Source: Flectonema sp. DT1601
Lineage: Eukaryota; Euglenozoa; Diplonemea; Diplonemida; Diplonemidae
DNA length: 64,000 nt
Assembly: GCA_964019425.1 (NCBI GenBank)
Contig: OZ025798.1
Span: 806,001 to 870,000 of the forward strand
Direction: 5' to 3'
Shown: positions 10,968-21,095 of the stretch, in pieces
How the letters are laid out: each line of letters opens with the position of its first letter
How positions within the stretch are numbered: position 1 is the stretch's first letter
The notes under the pieces: generated by a model
Databases searched by the model: none
What the model was told of the DNA's origin: nothing
What the model saw: only the letters and a program-made list of their open reading frames with translations
Translations under genes and position numbers: made by a program

Positions 10968-12125
10968 ATGGGACACGATGATATACCCATATACGAAGCA
11001 AAAGATGAGATGCGTTGGATACTTAACAAGTTTCCAGAGGCCAAGTCGGAATTAAAGCACATGATATGTGAACTAGACAGAGGTGAGAGTGTTGTGTTGT
11101 GCAACGTACGAGACTTAGAAAGCAGATTTCGATTAACAAAAGTATTCAACAGCTTACGACTTGAGGCGGCTGAACGTAAGGGAGGCGACAAGTCATTTCG
11201 TCGCAATAAGATGTCAGTTGTGAATCTGAGAAAGAGTTTTTCTGAAATACTTGGAATCACTCAGGTAGACTATGAGAGTGACTCGAGCAGCAGCAGCTCC
11301 AGCAGCGATCGGAAGAAGAAGAAGAAGAAGAAGTCAAAAAAGTCGAAAAAATCATCGAAAAAAAAGAAGAAAGACAAGAAGAAGAAGAAAAAGAAGAAGC
11401 GTCGCCGCAGCACAAGCAGCAGCTCTGACGAAAGCGACCAATCTGAAATTAAACGAACAAACCCAGTAAACACTGCGCCTGTTTGTGATGCTCAACAGGT
11501 TCTTCAAGAAAAGCCAGTGCAAGCTCCGGTAGCAGCACCTCAAAACATCTCAGCCCCTGACAGCGACAGTGACGATGATTTCGGACCGCAAATGTCTTTC
11601 AAGCAGCTGGTCGGCGAACAGGCAGCTGCGAATTATCAGGAACCTGCCATCATACGTTCTGCTAAACAAAAAGAGAAACAACGTGACCCTCAAGCTAATT
11701 GGATAATGCAACCTCCGCAAGTTGGATCACAATTAGGTTCGATAATTAACTCAGCTGAGTCTGAAGAAGCTAGAGCTGCTTGGATGGCAACACCAGAGGA
11801 GAGGTTTTCAGAGGAAGGAAAGCAAAAGCGGGCAAGAGAACGCGCTCAACGTGAAGCTATTGAGAATCTCGCTCAACAAAGACAAGATAATGTGAACAAT
11901 AAGAACTTAGCACAGTATGAATCTTCTTCATCATCTCGTGGTAAGTCACTAATGGAAATTCACCAAGAAATTCACGTTAATGATCCAAAGCCAGCAGCGT
12001 GGGACAGAGAACGTGACTTCGACAGCGGAAAGGTTGACACAAAACGATTAATGGAAAATGTTGCAAACCCTGGCGCAAGGTTAAGATCTAGATTCGCACA
12101 AGGAAAAGAACACTTCCTTCAATAA
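10968..12125 (+). CDS. GPALPP1-like protein with C-terminal DUF3752 region
   Basis: A 385-aa single-exon protein. The C-terminal ~160 residues follow the DUF3752 pattern of GPALPP1 (lipopolysaccharide-specific response protein 7): NWIMQPPQ, AAWMATPEERFSEEGK, KSLMEIHQE, AWDRERDF, and a terminal LRSRFAQGKEHFL that parallels the family's LNTRFSHGKGxMFL. Residues about 104-155 are an SR/K-rich stretch, then DSDSDDDFGP recalls the acidic-GP repeats of the family. Residues 1-100 are a separate, probably helical region that I cannot assign. Family members are nuclear proteins of unclear role; the K/S tract suggests nuclear localisation. The start has an AG acceptor (TTTCAATAG) nearby. Confidence 0.72.
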   Translation: MGHDDIPIYEAKDEMRWILNKFPEAKSELKHMICELDRGESVVLCNVRDLESRFRLTKVFNSLRLEAAERKGGDKSFRRNKMSVVNLRKSFSEILGITQVDYESDSSSSSSSSDRKKKKKKKSKKSKKSSKKKKKDKKKKKKKKRRRSTSSSSDESDQSEIKRTNPVNTAPVCDAQQVLQEKPVQAPVAAPQNISAPDSDSDDDFGPQMSFKQLVGEQAAANYQEPAIIRSAKQKEKQRDPQANWIMQPPQVGSQLGSIINSAESEEARAAWMATPEERFSEEGKQKRARERAQREAIENLAQQRQDNVNNKNLAQYESSSSSRGKSLMEIHQEIHVNDPKPAAWDRERDFDSGKVDTKRLMENVANPGARLRSRFAQGKEHFLQ

Positions 12126-12423
12126 TACTTCGTCTCTATATTATTATCATTATTCTAACCTTTTTATTAAATACTGATACTGCAGTGAGCAAATGTTCTG
12201 TTGCGGGAAAAAAAAAAAAAAAAAAAGGAAATCAAGTCCACAAAACTATTGTATTCGCTACATTGACAGTCACGCTTGTGTGTACCAATTCTTTTTGAGT
12301 CATACGCACAGTTTATTTTATTGAATTCATATTCTTGTTTAATTAAAACAACCAATCAATCAAAAGAATCAGCGTGTTATTAATTTTTCCACACCCATAG
12401 GGAGGTTACCCCCCCCCTCAGCA

Positions 12424-13332
12424 ATGAACCACATCATCACAAGAGTGAAGGAACACTTAAAGTACACATCTGTGGTAACTGCTGTAGTAAGTATCGCGGG
12501 ATGGGTATTTATAATAATAGTAGCAAGCTCTAGGTTATCACTGTGGGTTGATAGTGATAAAGGCTGTGGAATTTATGGTTGTAGTGGATGTTGCGCAGTA
12601 CCATATTATGGAACATGTGGGTATTACGATATTGACTACAGCATAACTAGTTCTGATATAAATAGTGATACAACTTGGAGGAGGTCAATGTCTCAGTTCT
12701 GTGAGTCATCAATTTGTGAATCATGCACTAACACTCCCTGTACATCTTTTCGTAGACTTTATAAAGCAACTGGTGTTTTAATGACTATACTTTTAGTCTT
12801 ATCTTCACTTGATGTGTTTAGTCAGCTGATTCAACTATTTCATGGTGATTACTTATCCAGTAAGATAAACGTAGTTACGATAAATAATTTTGGAGTACTA
12901 AGAATTTTTTTAATTATGATATTCTCACTTGCTATCATCATCTGTGTTAGTGTTTTATACGCACATGATTGGGAGTGTGATCAGTCAACTCCATCAGAGT
13001 GTTCTGGACTAAGTGATTGGAATCCTGTTCAGTCGAGACCAGATTGTCAGGTAGATAAGGAACACTCATTGGGATTTGGAGTAATATTATTAGCTGTTTG
13101 TGTATTATTGTATTCGAGTATCTTATATCTAGCTAAGAAGGCGCTTCTGGTATCGCGAGAGGATGCTATCGAACAGTCAAAGAGAGTTAGGCTTCAAGAA
13201 GCCTTACTTCCGGAACCATCACCACTACCTAACTTTTCAACACCTCAAGTCAGACAACAGAGTTATACTAACTATAGCGTAGCAAGTCATTATCCTGGAG
13301 TTATGCATCCTACGGAACCTGTCTTTCGTTGA
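12424..13332 (+). CDS. four-transmembrane protein with Cys-rich loop; possible UGA read-through
   Basis: A 302-aa membrane protein with four hydrophobic segments at about 15-36, 116-137, 156-179 and 216-236. The loop between TM1 and TM2 (37-112) holds eleven cysteines, including CSGCC and CESSICESCTNTPC, and the TM3-TM4 loop has three more. The topology recalls tetraspanin/claudin-type proteins, but the tetraspanin CCG motif is not clearly present. The tail after TM4 is cytoplasmic, polar and proline-rich. The annotated stop is TGA at 13330-13332. The same frame stays open for 48 more codons to TGA at 13477-13479 with coding-like Pro/Ser/Gly-rich composition, so the mature protein may be longer (see findings). 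Family unknown. Confidence 0.72.
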   Translation: MNHIITRVKEHLKYTSVVTAVVSIAGWVFIIIVASSRLSLWVDSDKGCGIYGCSGCCAVPYYGTCGYYDIDYSITSSDINSDTTWRRSMSQFCESSICESCTNTPCTSFRRLYKATGVLMTILLVLSSLDVFSQLIQLFHGDYLSSKINVVTINNFGVLRIFLIMIFSLAIIICVSVLYAHDWECDQSTPSECSGLSDWNPVQSRPDCQVDKEHSLGFGVILLAVCVLLYSSILYLAKKALLVSREDAIEQSKRVRLQEALLPEPSPLPNFSTPQVRQQSYTNYSVASHYPGVMHPTEPVFR

Positions 13333-13771
13333 CTCCCGGCTGCTAAACGTGGTGATGGTTCTCCGCTGATCAGTCCAACGCGACCAAAGTCAGCGATGAC
13401 TCCAAACATTCGCTTTGTTGAATCCCCACAATATGCTGCTCCGTTACCATCGGGTGGTGATGTCGTTTCTGTTGGATGAAAACACATCAGATGCCTGCCT
13501 AACCCTACCAAACAAAAAACATGTTATAGCATTGCTGCAATTAGAGCTATTGATTGGCTACGTTCATTTCTTTCTAAGAAATTTAGAAGACGAGTGTTTT
13601 TTAAACAACCTTAAACACTCGTCCCCCTGTAATAGATTTCTTCGATTGCGGTAGATTTGGTTTTCTCAAAATAGAATTTGTTTCTATGATATAATTTTTA
13701 TCTTTTTGTCAGCTCGGGGTGGGTCGAAGCCAACGGGCAGAAAGTGGCTACACATTTCATAATAGACGAAC

Positions 13772-15507
13772 ATGGCTCATGAGAAAAAAGAGAAGAAAGA
13801 AAAGAAAGAGCACAAACACGAGCATGTGAGTGGAGAAGATGACTCTTGGAGTTTTGATTCCAAGCGCTTTCGAGGTCCAAAAAGGTTTGCATTTCGTTTC
13901 TGTTCTTGCTTTTAATCTTTTCTTTATTGTCTTTTCACATAACAAAAACACAGCAACAAGGACTTCCCTGCAGCACTATTCCACTACGTGAAGAGCGGTC
14001 TACCAAAAGATGTGTCACCTGAAGTTTTAACAGAGACAGCAGTTGACTTATCAGATGAGCGTGTAATGAGGTATTCATATTTACTAATCCCTGTTGCATA
14101 CCTCTCATGGTTATTATAATCAAAACAACAAACAACACACAGATACTATGACATCAACTTTGGCGGCACAGAGTTTGCGATTCCAAAGGAAGACGTCCTC
14201 TCAGGTTGGATTGCCCATCTCCATAAGCGTGCTAAGAAAGATAAGAAGTATGCTTTTATTCTTTTTGACTTGCGGGGATCAGTCTGCATTAAGAATAGCA
14301 AAACAAACTAAACAACAGGAAAAAGCGGCGGGAAAAAAGTGATGAGGCAGGTGCGGCCTCTCCTAAAAGTGAGTCTGACAAGAGTGACAAGAATGGAAAA
14401 GGAAGTCCTCCGAGAGAGGAGGAGAGTCCACCGAAGGAGCAGCTGCCGGTGAGATCAAAAAGTGGAAGTAGTTTAAAGAAAAGTAGTTTTGTAAAACAAG
14501 ATGTTGGTCCTGTTAGATTAGCACCTGCAGCAGTAGCAATAGCTAACGGACATATCTCTCATATGTCTGCTCATTCACTAGACTTTGAGCTTTCAGAATC
14601 AGTTGTATCACAAAGACGATCAACAATACTTGATGCTGCTGATAATGAATTAGTTGAAACAGGTTCTCTATCTTCAAGAGACTCAAAGGAAAGTTCTCTT
14701 CATAGGATTGCTTCAAGTAATGCGACAAGTCAGAATCAGAGTTTTAAATTACAACCTATCGCTAGTGGTTCTGCATGGGGGGGTTCTTTAGGAGAGAAAT
14801 CTCCGCTGTCGTCTGCTCCTCCCACTCCGATTTTTAAGGAAAACACGAGTTCCGCACCACCAACACCTACCACAGCTCCTCACAAAGAAATGCATGCAGC
14901 AAAGGGTGTGACAGGTTCGGGTCCTGGTGTCAGGGCACCAGCTGGGAGGGGTGCAGCACCACCTAAACCCCCGACTATTATAAAGGAAACTAGTGCTGCT
15001 ATTGTTATTGAACACACGGTTAAGAAATCTCAAAAAGAAGCGAAGGACGTTATTTCACTCTTCAGCCACCAACGAATCCTCACAAGCGGATGCCAAGCTT
15101 TATCGTTTGAGGACAGAACATTCAGATGTCATTACGACCTACAAGTTCTAAGCAATATGAGTTCTATACGTGTAACCTTCTACTCGGCTGGTTTATTTGT
15201 ATATTCAGCTAGCTCAGTTATAGACCTAAGTGGGAAAGCAATAGCGTCGTTGTACTGGACTTTTGGTAGGCCTTCTGAGACACTTCCTGATGATGTGCTT
15301 CGTAGTCTTGAGTCGTATGATTTTTGGACAACGGAAGCACTTGCTTCTGATCATCACATGCTGCACCTTTTAGTGGGCAGTAAGTCTGATAAGGTAACAG
15401 TCTTATTCTCAAAAGGATATATTGGTTCATACTCTTGCTATATTTCTGGAAAGAAATGCCACACTTATGAAATACTAACGCCTAAACACGTGTATCAAAA
15501 ACGCTGA
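13772..15507 (+). CDS. four-exon protein of unknown function (507 aa)
   Basis: Exons 13772-13884, 13954-14070, 14143-14247 and 14319-15507. Each junction is GT...AG, all three introns are phase 2, and the frame stays open throughout. The N-terminus is a K/E/H-rich run. Exons 2-3 encode a compact region (ALFHYVKSGLPKDVSPEVL, then RYYDINFGGTEFAIPKEDV). A lysine-rich and a long Ser/Pro-rich linker follow. The C-terminal ~150 residues look like a folded beta-rich domain (FRCHYDLQVLSNMSSIRVTF, YSCYISGKKCHTYEILTPKH). I do not recognise any domain. Calling the gene from the last exon alone would miss the true start and use a GTG at 14449; the upstream exons join that exon in frame. Confidence 0.75.
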
Positions 15508-16021
15508 AAAAAAAAGAAAAAATAATAATAAATAGATTTATATTTCTTCCCATACACTTCATCTGTTTCTTATCTCGGTAAAGAAGTGAATGATTTTTGT
15601 TGTCCTTCGATTTTGTTTCTTATGTTGAGTTTTTAAGGCATTTTTTTTTGTTGTGCAAGAGTAGTAAGAAGTGCTTGTTTATTTTAGAATAAAAGAAAAA
15701 CAAAGAAGGAAAAAAAAAAAAAAAAAAAAAAAAAAATTAGATATGATTATCGTTGAGAAATAGTTTTTATTGTAAGTCTGTCCCGCCTTTTTTTTCTCTT
15801 TTCCCTCTCTATTTTTTTTCTTTTTTTTCTTTTTTTTTACTTCCTATTGTTAAAAAAATAGAACAACGATTCTTGTCCCTACCCACCTGCAACAAATGAT
15901 ATTGATATCTATCTGGGGGGTTACTTCTTTGATAATCTCGTAAGTTAGGTTCTGCGACAGCAAAATTGCTGTGAGTGTGGTAACAGACTCCAGAGCTTCG
16001 TCCGCCTTTTTTTTTTTTTTT

Positions 16022-16085
<64 letters not shown>

Positions 16086-16618
16086 CGCTTCTGTCCTGTT
16101 TTATATTGTTTTGAGTGAGCAGGGTTGGTTATTTTTTTCTTCATTTTCTTGCCGGATTTGATTTTTTCTTTGAGTTTTGGTGAGTACAATTTTAGACGTG
16201 TTGCGTGTCGCACGGAAAAAAATAATAAAATGTTCTCGTTTTTTTTTCCCCCAATCCTTTATTGCAAATTAATAACGCAAAAAGGGGAAACGAAATGGAA
16301 AAATTAAAAAAAAAAATAGAAAAGAGAGTAGTGTCGGGATGACGTTCTATCCAGTAAGGCAAGACACCTACGGCGCTTGTTCCTACGAGTTTCTTGTCCT
16401 TTTGCAGTGTCTAATGTGACAGCATTTTGTTCAGTTGCTGAGACAGTCCTAACAACCGGCTTGGAAAATTTTGAAATTCGTTTCCTTTCCTTTTCACCAG
16501 CATCTACATGAATTATTTTATATATAAAGTAGTTGTCTGACAATTGTTGCAGGGTAAGGTGTGTTGAAAAAAATTCTTTTATCTTTTTTTTAAAAAGGGG
16601 GGGAAAAAAAAAAAAAAT
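15508..16618. other. gene-free spacer with TTG microsatellite
   Basis: About 1.1 kb without a supportable gene. It contains an A run (15711-15737), T-rich stretches, the TTG repeat at 16022-16085 and an AT-rich end leading to the next ATG. An open minus-strand frame here exists only because the TTG repeat reads as poly-Gln. Confidence 0.6.
16022..16085. repeat. (TTG)n microsatellite, about 21 units
   Basis: An uninterrupted run of TTG trinucleotides preceded by a T homopolymer. It lies in a spacer, about 510 bp after one gene and 530 bp before the next. Confidence 0.95.
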
Positions 16619-17368
16619 ATGGAAGCTGTGAAGAGAAAGTGGGGACAGAAAGAAGAAGAAGACAATCGCGACAATATACATGATGATAAGGTTAGTGATT
16701 TGATAAGGCTTCTTAAGGATGTTGGTTGGAAAGCTATCCTTCATAAAGAATCAAAGAAATGGTATTTCAAAGAATTGGAACGTTTCGTAGCAGCAGAACG
16801 AGATCAGGCAACAGTAATACCTGAAAGTAAGAAAGTCTTCCACGCTTTTGACGTAACTCCCCTTAGGAAGGTAAAGGTTGTAATTATTGGTCAATTCCCT
16901 GGCTCAAAAGGAATGTGTTTTATGGATGATTACCAAACAGAAACTACAACACTACTACTCGAAGAACTCAATAGAGATATTCCTTTAGAAGAAAAACGAA
17001 AGCATTCACCATCACCCAGTACTTACATAGATTCATGGGCAAAACAAGGAGTGCTATTCTTATCATCATCCTTAACAGGAAGGGAACAGGACCCAACTGC
17101 TCATGAGAAGTGTGGTTGGCAATTATTTACAGACTCAATTCTTATGACTATTAATGCACAAAAGAGACCGGTGGTGTTCATGTTGTGGGGTGGGTTTGCT
17201 TCTAAGAAAGCGAATCTTATTGATAATTGCCTTCATTCAAAGGTTTGCTCACCGTTTCCATCTAAACTAACTCGAAAAAAATGGCTTGGATCGAAACCGT
17301 TTTCTAAGTGTAATAGCTTACTGAAATCACATGGACGTAGGGAAATAAACTGGCGCTCAGTCGGGTAG
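16619..17368 (+). CDS. uracil-DNA glycosylase homologue lacking catalytic residues
   Basis: A 249-aa protein of the UNG (family 1) fold. Clear matches are VKVVIIGQ (85-92), GMCF (98-101, including the uracil-stacking Phe), SWAKQGVLFLSSSLT (139-153), CGWQLFTDSI (165-174), VFMLWGGFASKK (186-197), KPFSKCNSLL (226-235) and EINW. The key sites are changed. The water-activating loop GQDPYH reads GQFPGS (91-96, Asp to Phe, and the loop is shortened). The uracil-binding Asn of LLLN is Ser (149), and the catalytic His of HPSPLS is gone (SPFPSK, 211-216). Family 1 enzymes need these residues, so this is probably a pseudoenzyme, perhaps keeping DNA or partner binding. The length is near that of a UNG domain plus a short N-terminal extension. 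Single exon. Confidence 0.85.
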   Translation: MEAVKRKWGQKEEEDNRDNIHDDKVSDLIRLLKDVGWKAILHKESKKWYFKELERFVAAERDQATVIPESKKVFHAFDVTPLRKVKVVIIGQFPGSKGMCFMDDYQTETTTLLLEELNRDIPLEEKRKHSPSPSTYIDSWAKQGVLFLSSSLTGREQDPTAHEKCGWQLFTDSILMTINAQKRPVVFMLWGGFASKKANLIDNCLHSKVCSPFPSKLTRKKWLGSKPFSKCNSLLKSHGRREINWRSVG

Positions 17369-18186
17369 TGTTCCTCATATTTAAGAGGGTCGTAACAATG
17401 TGAAATACTCCGTTCGTTCTATTCTTTTTTAAAATTATTATTATTTTTTTTTCCTTTTTTTTTTTTTTTTTTTTTTGTTTGACCAATCTATAGTCTTTCA
17501 CAGGTTGATTGACTGCTTAAGATGTGCTGCCATTAATTGGCAGAAATAAATTGCGGAAGTTTTTTGATTCTTCCAGAAGCAAGGCATCCATTGCCAACAA
17601 CAGAGAATGAGGACAAGAGACTGAAATCAAACATGAGATTCTGTTCCATTTTTTTCTCCTTATCGTTATATGATTATTTTATTTTTCGTTCTCTTGGCTG
17701 TTTATTTTCCTTTTGATCCTCATAGCTTGTTGTGCAAAAAATGATACCTTGAAAAGTAAAAAAACGGACCAACATTTTGGTACAGATTGAGTGCACAATG
17801 CTGCACTGCTTATGCTTATCTGTTGACCTCAGTGTCTCTTTGTAAGAATATATTTTAGTACTAAGTTTGACGCTTCTGTTTTCCTGAAAATTAAAATGGA
17901 ATGGAATGGAAAAAAAAAAAAAAAGAAAAAAAACACACAGACAAAACCTATCTGCAAAAAATCGTGGCCTCTTTTAAGTACCCACGAGAGCCTTACTTTT
18001 TTATACGAACTAGCTTGCTGATTATTTATTTATTTATTCTTGTCGTTATTTTTAGAACATCTTTTTTATATTCAGCAACCCCACAATGTAGTCCAGCACT
18101 CAATTGACATCTTCGTTTTAGCAGCCCTCTTGAGGTAGTTGATTTAGTTTTTCATCAGAAGCAGAAGTAAAAAAAAAAAAAAAAAA
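17369..18186. other. gene-free spacer
   Basis: About 820 bp, AT-rich, with a T run (17456-17476) and a (TTTA)n-like patch near 18018-18038. It ends with TTTTTCATCAG then an A run directly before the ATG7 start. No RNA gene recognised. Confidence 0.55.
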
Positions 18187-20106
18187 ATGACGACAGTAGC
18201 TATGGAAAATGCGCAGTTTGAAAAATGCGCAGTCGCAGCAAAGTATGAGTATTTTAGCAAATTGGAGAAAATAAAAATAGGTACATGGCAACTTGATGAA
18301 GCAGAGGTTCCTATTTCAGCGATTACGGGTATGTCCAATTCAACAGACGGAAAGAGTGATAAAAGCATAGAACTCAGTATGGAATCTCTCTCCGGATCAC
18401 CAAAGCCATCAGTCTTCGAAACGGTTATAATGGGTACTCTAAAATGTCATAACACAATAGAAAATTACAAAGCGGTCAACTGGACAGAAGTCCTCCATAC
18501 CGAAGGCGATAAGAAATGGCAACTAATTAAGTCTGGTGAATGGCTTGAGGATCCAAATGCTCTATTTAGTTTTAAAATTGAATGTTTCGCTGATATAAAA
18601 GTACACAAATTTTATTGGAAAGTCTGTAATCCGATGTTGTTCCCGACGTCACTGGTACAGCGAAACGGAGATATAAAAAAAGCGACTTCACTACTGACTA
18701 TGGAGGAGGGAGAGAAATTAGAAAAAAGAGATTTAAAATGTCCGGTATTCGCAATGAAAGAAGGGAATCCAATCATGTTATCAGAACTAAACCCGACAGA
18801 CTCTACTGACATCTCCTTAGGTAAGATTTTAATTGTAGTTTATGACCCTTGTAGTAGTAGCACTCGTCAAGGTTGGACAGTAAGAAACGTTATATTCGCT
18901 CTTTGTTATCATTTTAAAATAAAAACCGTCTCAATCCTTGGACTGAGGAGTATTCTATCAAGTTCTCTAGTTCTCAACTATCATTGTCAAATACCTGATG
19001 AGCCGGAAGCAACATGGATTCGAATGGCTGGATCTCTTCAACAACAAGAAACAGACTTATCTAGATTTATGGATGATAAACTTTTAGCTGAGGAAAGCGC
19101 AAAGTTAAACTTAAGTCTTATGAAATGGAGAATGGTTCCTGATCTTCCTTTAGATTCAATCGCAAAGAAGAAATGTCTTCTTGTTGGATCCGGTACTCTT
19201 GGTTGTGGTGTTGCTCGTAACTTAATGAAATGGGGAATATTCGACATCACATTTATCGACAGAGGGATTGTTTCATTTAGTAATCCTGTGAGACAAAACC
19301 TCTTCACTCATGCTGATGCTGTTGCGAGAACCAACAAAGCCGTGGCAGCTGCAGCTGCCTGCAAACTGATCTACCCTTTAGCGAAGACTAAAGCGGTAGA
19401 CATGGCAGTTCCAATGCCTGGCCACCCAGTTAGCGATAAACAAAAAGATGAAATTGCTGAAAATATCGACAAGTTCGATCGCCTTGTAGCACAACACGAT
19501 GCTGTCTTTCTGCTTACAGACAGCAGAGAAGCTCGGTGGTTGCCAACGATGGTTGCAACACGACATAATAAGATAGCTATTAATTCCGCACTTGGTTTTG
19601 ATAATTATGTTGCAATGCGTCATGGGAGTACAGCCAAACACCCAAATAACAACAACCGCGTCAGTTGCTACTTCTGTCAAGATATAACAGAGCCAACAGA
19701 TACTCTTAAGGATCGTACTCTAGACCAGCAATGCACTGTAACAAGACCAGGTATTAGTGATATCGCTGCGGCTAATGCTGTTGAACTTTTTATTTCAACC
19801 ATCACTCATCATCATGGTTATGAAGCAAATCAAGCTGAGTCTGGCATGCTTGGATCTTGTCCTCATCAAGTTCGTGGAAGTATGCAGGACTTTGTTCAGC
19901 GACCAATATACGGAATGAATTATGATGCCTGTATTGGTTGTTCACCAAAAATAATATCAGAATATGAAAAAAGAGGATCAGAATTCGTTATCGAAGTTCT
20001 ACGCGACCCGACCGTACTTCCCAAACTGACGGGTCTCCAAGAGTCTCTCGATGCTGTGAGAGACGCAGATTTTGAAATGCCCTCAGACTGCAGTGAGGAA
20101 GACTAA
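18187..20106 (+). CDS. ATG7: ATG7, E1-like enzyme of autophagy
   Basis: A 639-aa protein covering the whole ATG7 architecture. The N-terminal domain (1-~300) starts FEKCAVAAKYEYFSKLEK and contains FYWKVCNPMLFP, typical of the ATG7 N-terminus. The C-terminal E1/ThiF domain has the nucleotide-binding loop GSGTLGCGVARNLMKWG (334-350), VRQNLFTHAD (371-380), a zinc-binding pair (CYFC near 497 and CIGC near 584) and the catalytic cysteine in LDQQCTVTRPG (about residue 516). ATG7 activates ATG8 and ATG12 with ATP and passes them to ATG3 and ATG10 in the cytosol. All signature residues are present, so it should be active. It is one exon, and the ATG directly follows an A run after a CAG acceptor. Confidence 0.95.
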   Translation: MTTVAMENAQFEKCAVAAKYEYFSKLEKIKIGTWQLDEAEVPISAITGMSNSTDGKSDKSIELSMESLSGSPKPSVFETVIMGTLKCHNTIENYKAVNWTEVLHTEGDKKWQLIKSGEWLEDPNALFSFKIECFADIKVHKFYWKVCNPMLFPTSLVQRNGDIKKATSLLTMEEGEKLEKRDLKCPVFAMKEGNPIMLSELNPTDSTDISLGKILIVVYDPCSSSTRQGWTVRNVIFALCYHFKIKTVSILGLRSILSSSLVLNYHCQIPDEPEATWIRMAGSLQQQETDLSRFMDDKLLAEESAKLNLSLMKWRMVPDLPLDSIAKKKCLLVGSGTLGCGVARNLMKWGIFDITFIDRGIVSFSNPVRQNLFTHADAVARTNKAVAAAAACKLIYPLAKTKAVDMAVPMPGHPVSDKQKDEIAENIDKFDRLVAQHDAVFLLTDSREARWLPTMVATRHNKIAINSALGFDNYVAMRHGSTAKHPNNNNRVSCYFCQDITEPTDTLKDRTLDQQCTVTRPGISDIAAANAVELFISTITHHHGYEANQAESGMLGSCPHQVRGSMQDFVQRPIYGMNYDACIGCSPKIISEYEKRGSEFVIEVLRDPTVLPKLTGLQESLDAVRDADFEMPSDCSEED

Positions 20107-21095
20107 ACCTAACAACCGTGTTTCATGGTAATAACATCATTATAAAAAAAAATAAATAAAAGCTTCGTGCTTTTTTATGTAAATACACTAACCCGCCCGC
20201 AATGATGTTCTTTACTAATAAAAAAAGGGGAGACGCTCTCTTTCTTCGCTCAATATGATTTAGGTGATACTTTATTGCCAATGAGATATTTCCTTTTTGT
20301 AATCCCCCAGAGTTCCATTTTTCTTCCCCCTTGTAATTTTCTTTTTGCGAATTTTGGTGCGTGGAGTTATTATTGTTTTCACGTTGTCAAAGGTCCGTCG
20401 CAATTATGACCTTAAACTAACTGTCATCTTACCTCGATCCTTTTATTTTCGTTTCTTGCTGAGTTATATGGCTGTGTGCTGCCTAATTTTTATAAAGCTT
20501 GTCGGTAAGCCCACAGTACAATAATACTGCTTTGGACAACTGGGGGGTGAACGATCCTTGGTACTGTTCCTTTCTTTTGATGATTCCGATTTGTCAAAAA
20601 ACTGAAATGAATACTCCAGAACTTACTGATGAGGTCCCTAAGATGGACAAGTAGTATAAGTTTGTGGCTTCTGAAACTGCGTATTCTACAAGTGTTTTAT
20701 GGAACAGCAGAGCAATGTGTTTTTATAACTTTTTTTTAATTTTTTTTATATTTTCAAGGGCGAAACTCTATTCCCAGGCAAACTGATGCCGAAAGTGCCA
20801 ATTGGGGCCTTTCATCAGTTTGGGAATAGAGCTTTGCCCATATTTTAAATTAGTGCACTTTTTTATTTGAACTTGTATTCTAACTTGTTATTTTTTAATT
20901 TCGTTTTCCTCTAAGTAGTGTTCTCGCACTTTGGTTAATAATTTCTTGTTAAAGGGAAGATGAGATAACAATTATTATTCACCCTTCCCCTTGTTTTTAA
21001 TACCCCAAAGTTGTTACTGTTTTTACATTGTCAAAGTTTCACCCTCTTTTTCTTTTTCAGACTTTCCCTTTCCAGTCGGAAAGGGGTCGTTCAGA
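20107..21095. other. gene-free spacer holding a long hairpin
   Basis: About 990 bp without a coding frame of normal composition. The notable content is the 82-nt imperfect inverted repeat at 20758-20839. The last 60 bp are pyrimidine-rich with two CAG sites (about 21060 and 21075) before the next ATG. Confidence 0.55.
20758..20839. ncRNA. imperfect hairpin, pre-miRNA-like foldback
   Basis: The 5' arm (from GGGCGAAACTCTATTCCCA through AAACTGATG to GAAAGTGCC) pairs with the 3' arm (GGGGCCTTTCATCAGTTT, then GGGAATAGAGCTTTGCCC). The arms are about 36 nt, with one to three small bulges and a loop of about 4 nt. AT-rich flanks (ATATTTT on both sides) extend the symmetry slightly. It could be a small-RNA precursor, a foldback/MITE remnant or a cruciform. 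No second copy was noticed in the window, so a mobile origin is not supported. Transcription and strand are unknown. Confidence 0.45.

Noticed and set aside
13330-13332. UGA as a selenocysteine codon
   Set aside because: The position has no Cys-like context and no selenoprotein family match; plain read-through or a mutation is simpler.
15809-16213. Minus-strand ORF with a poly-Gln run
   Set aside because: The run is the (TTG)n microsatellite read backwards, and the flanks are translated T/A homopolymers without coding character.
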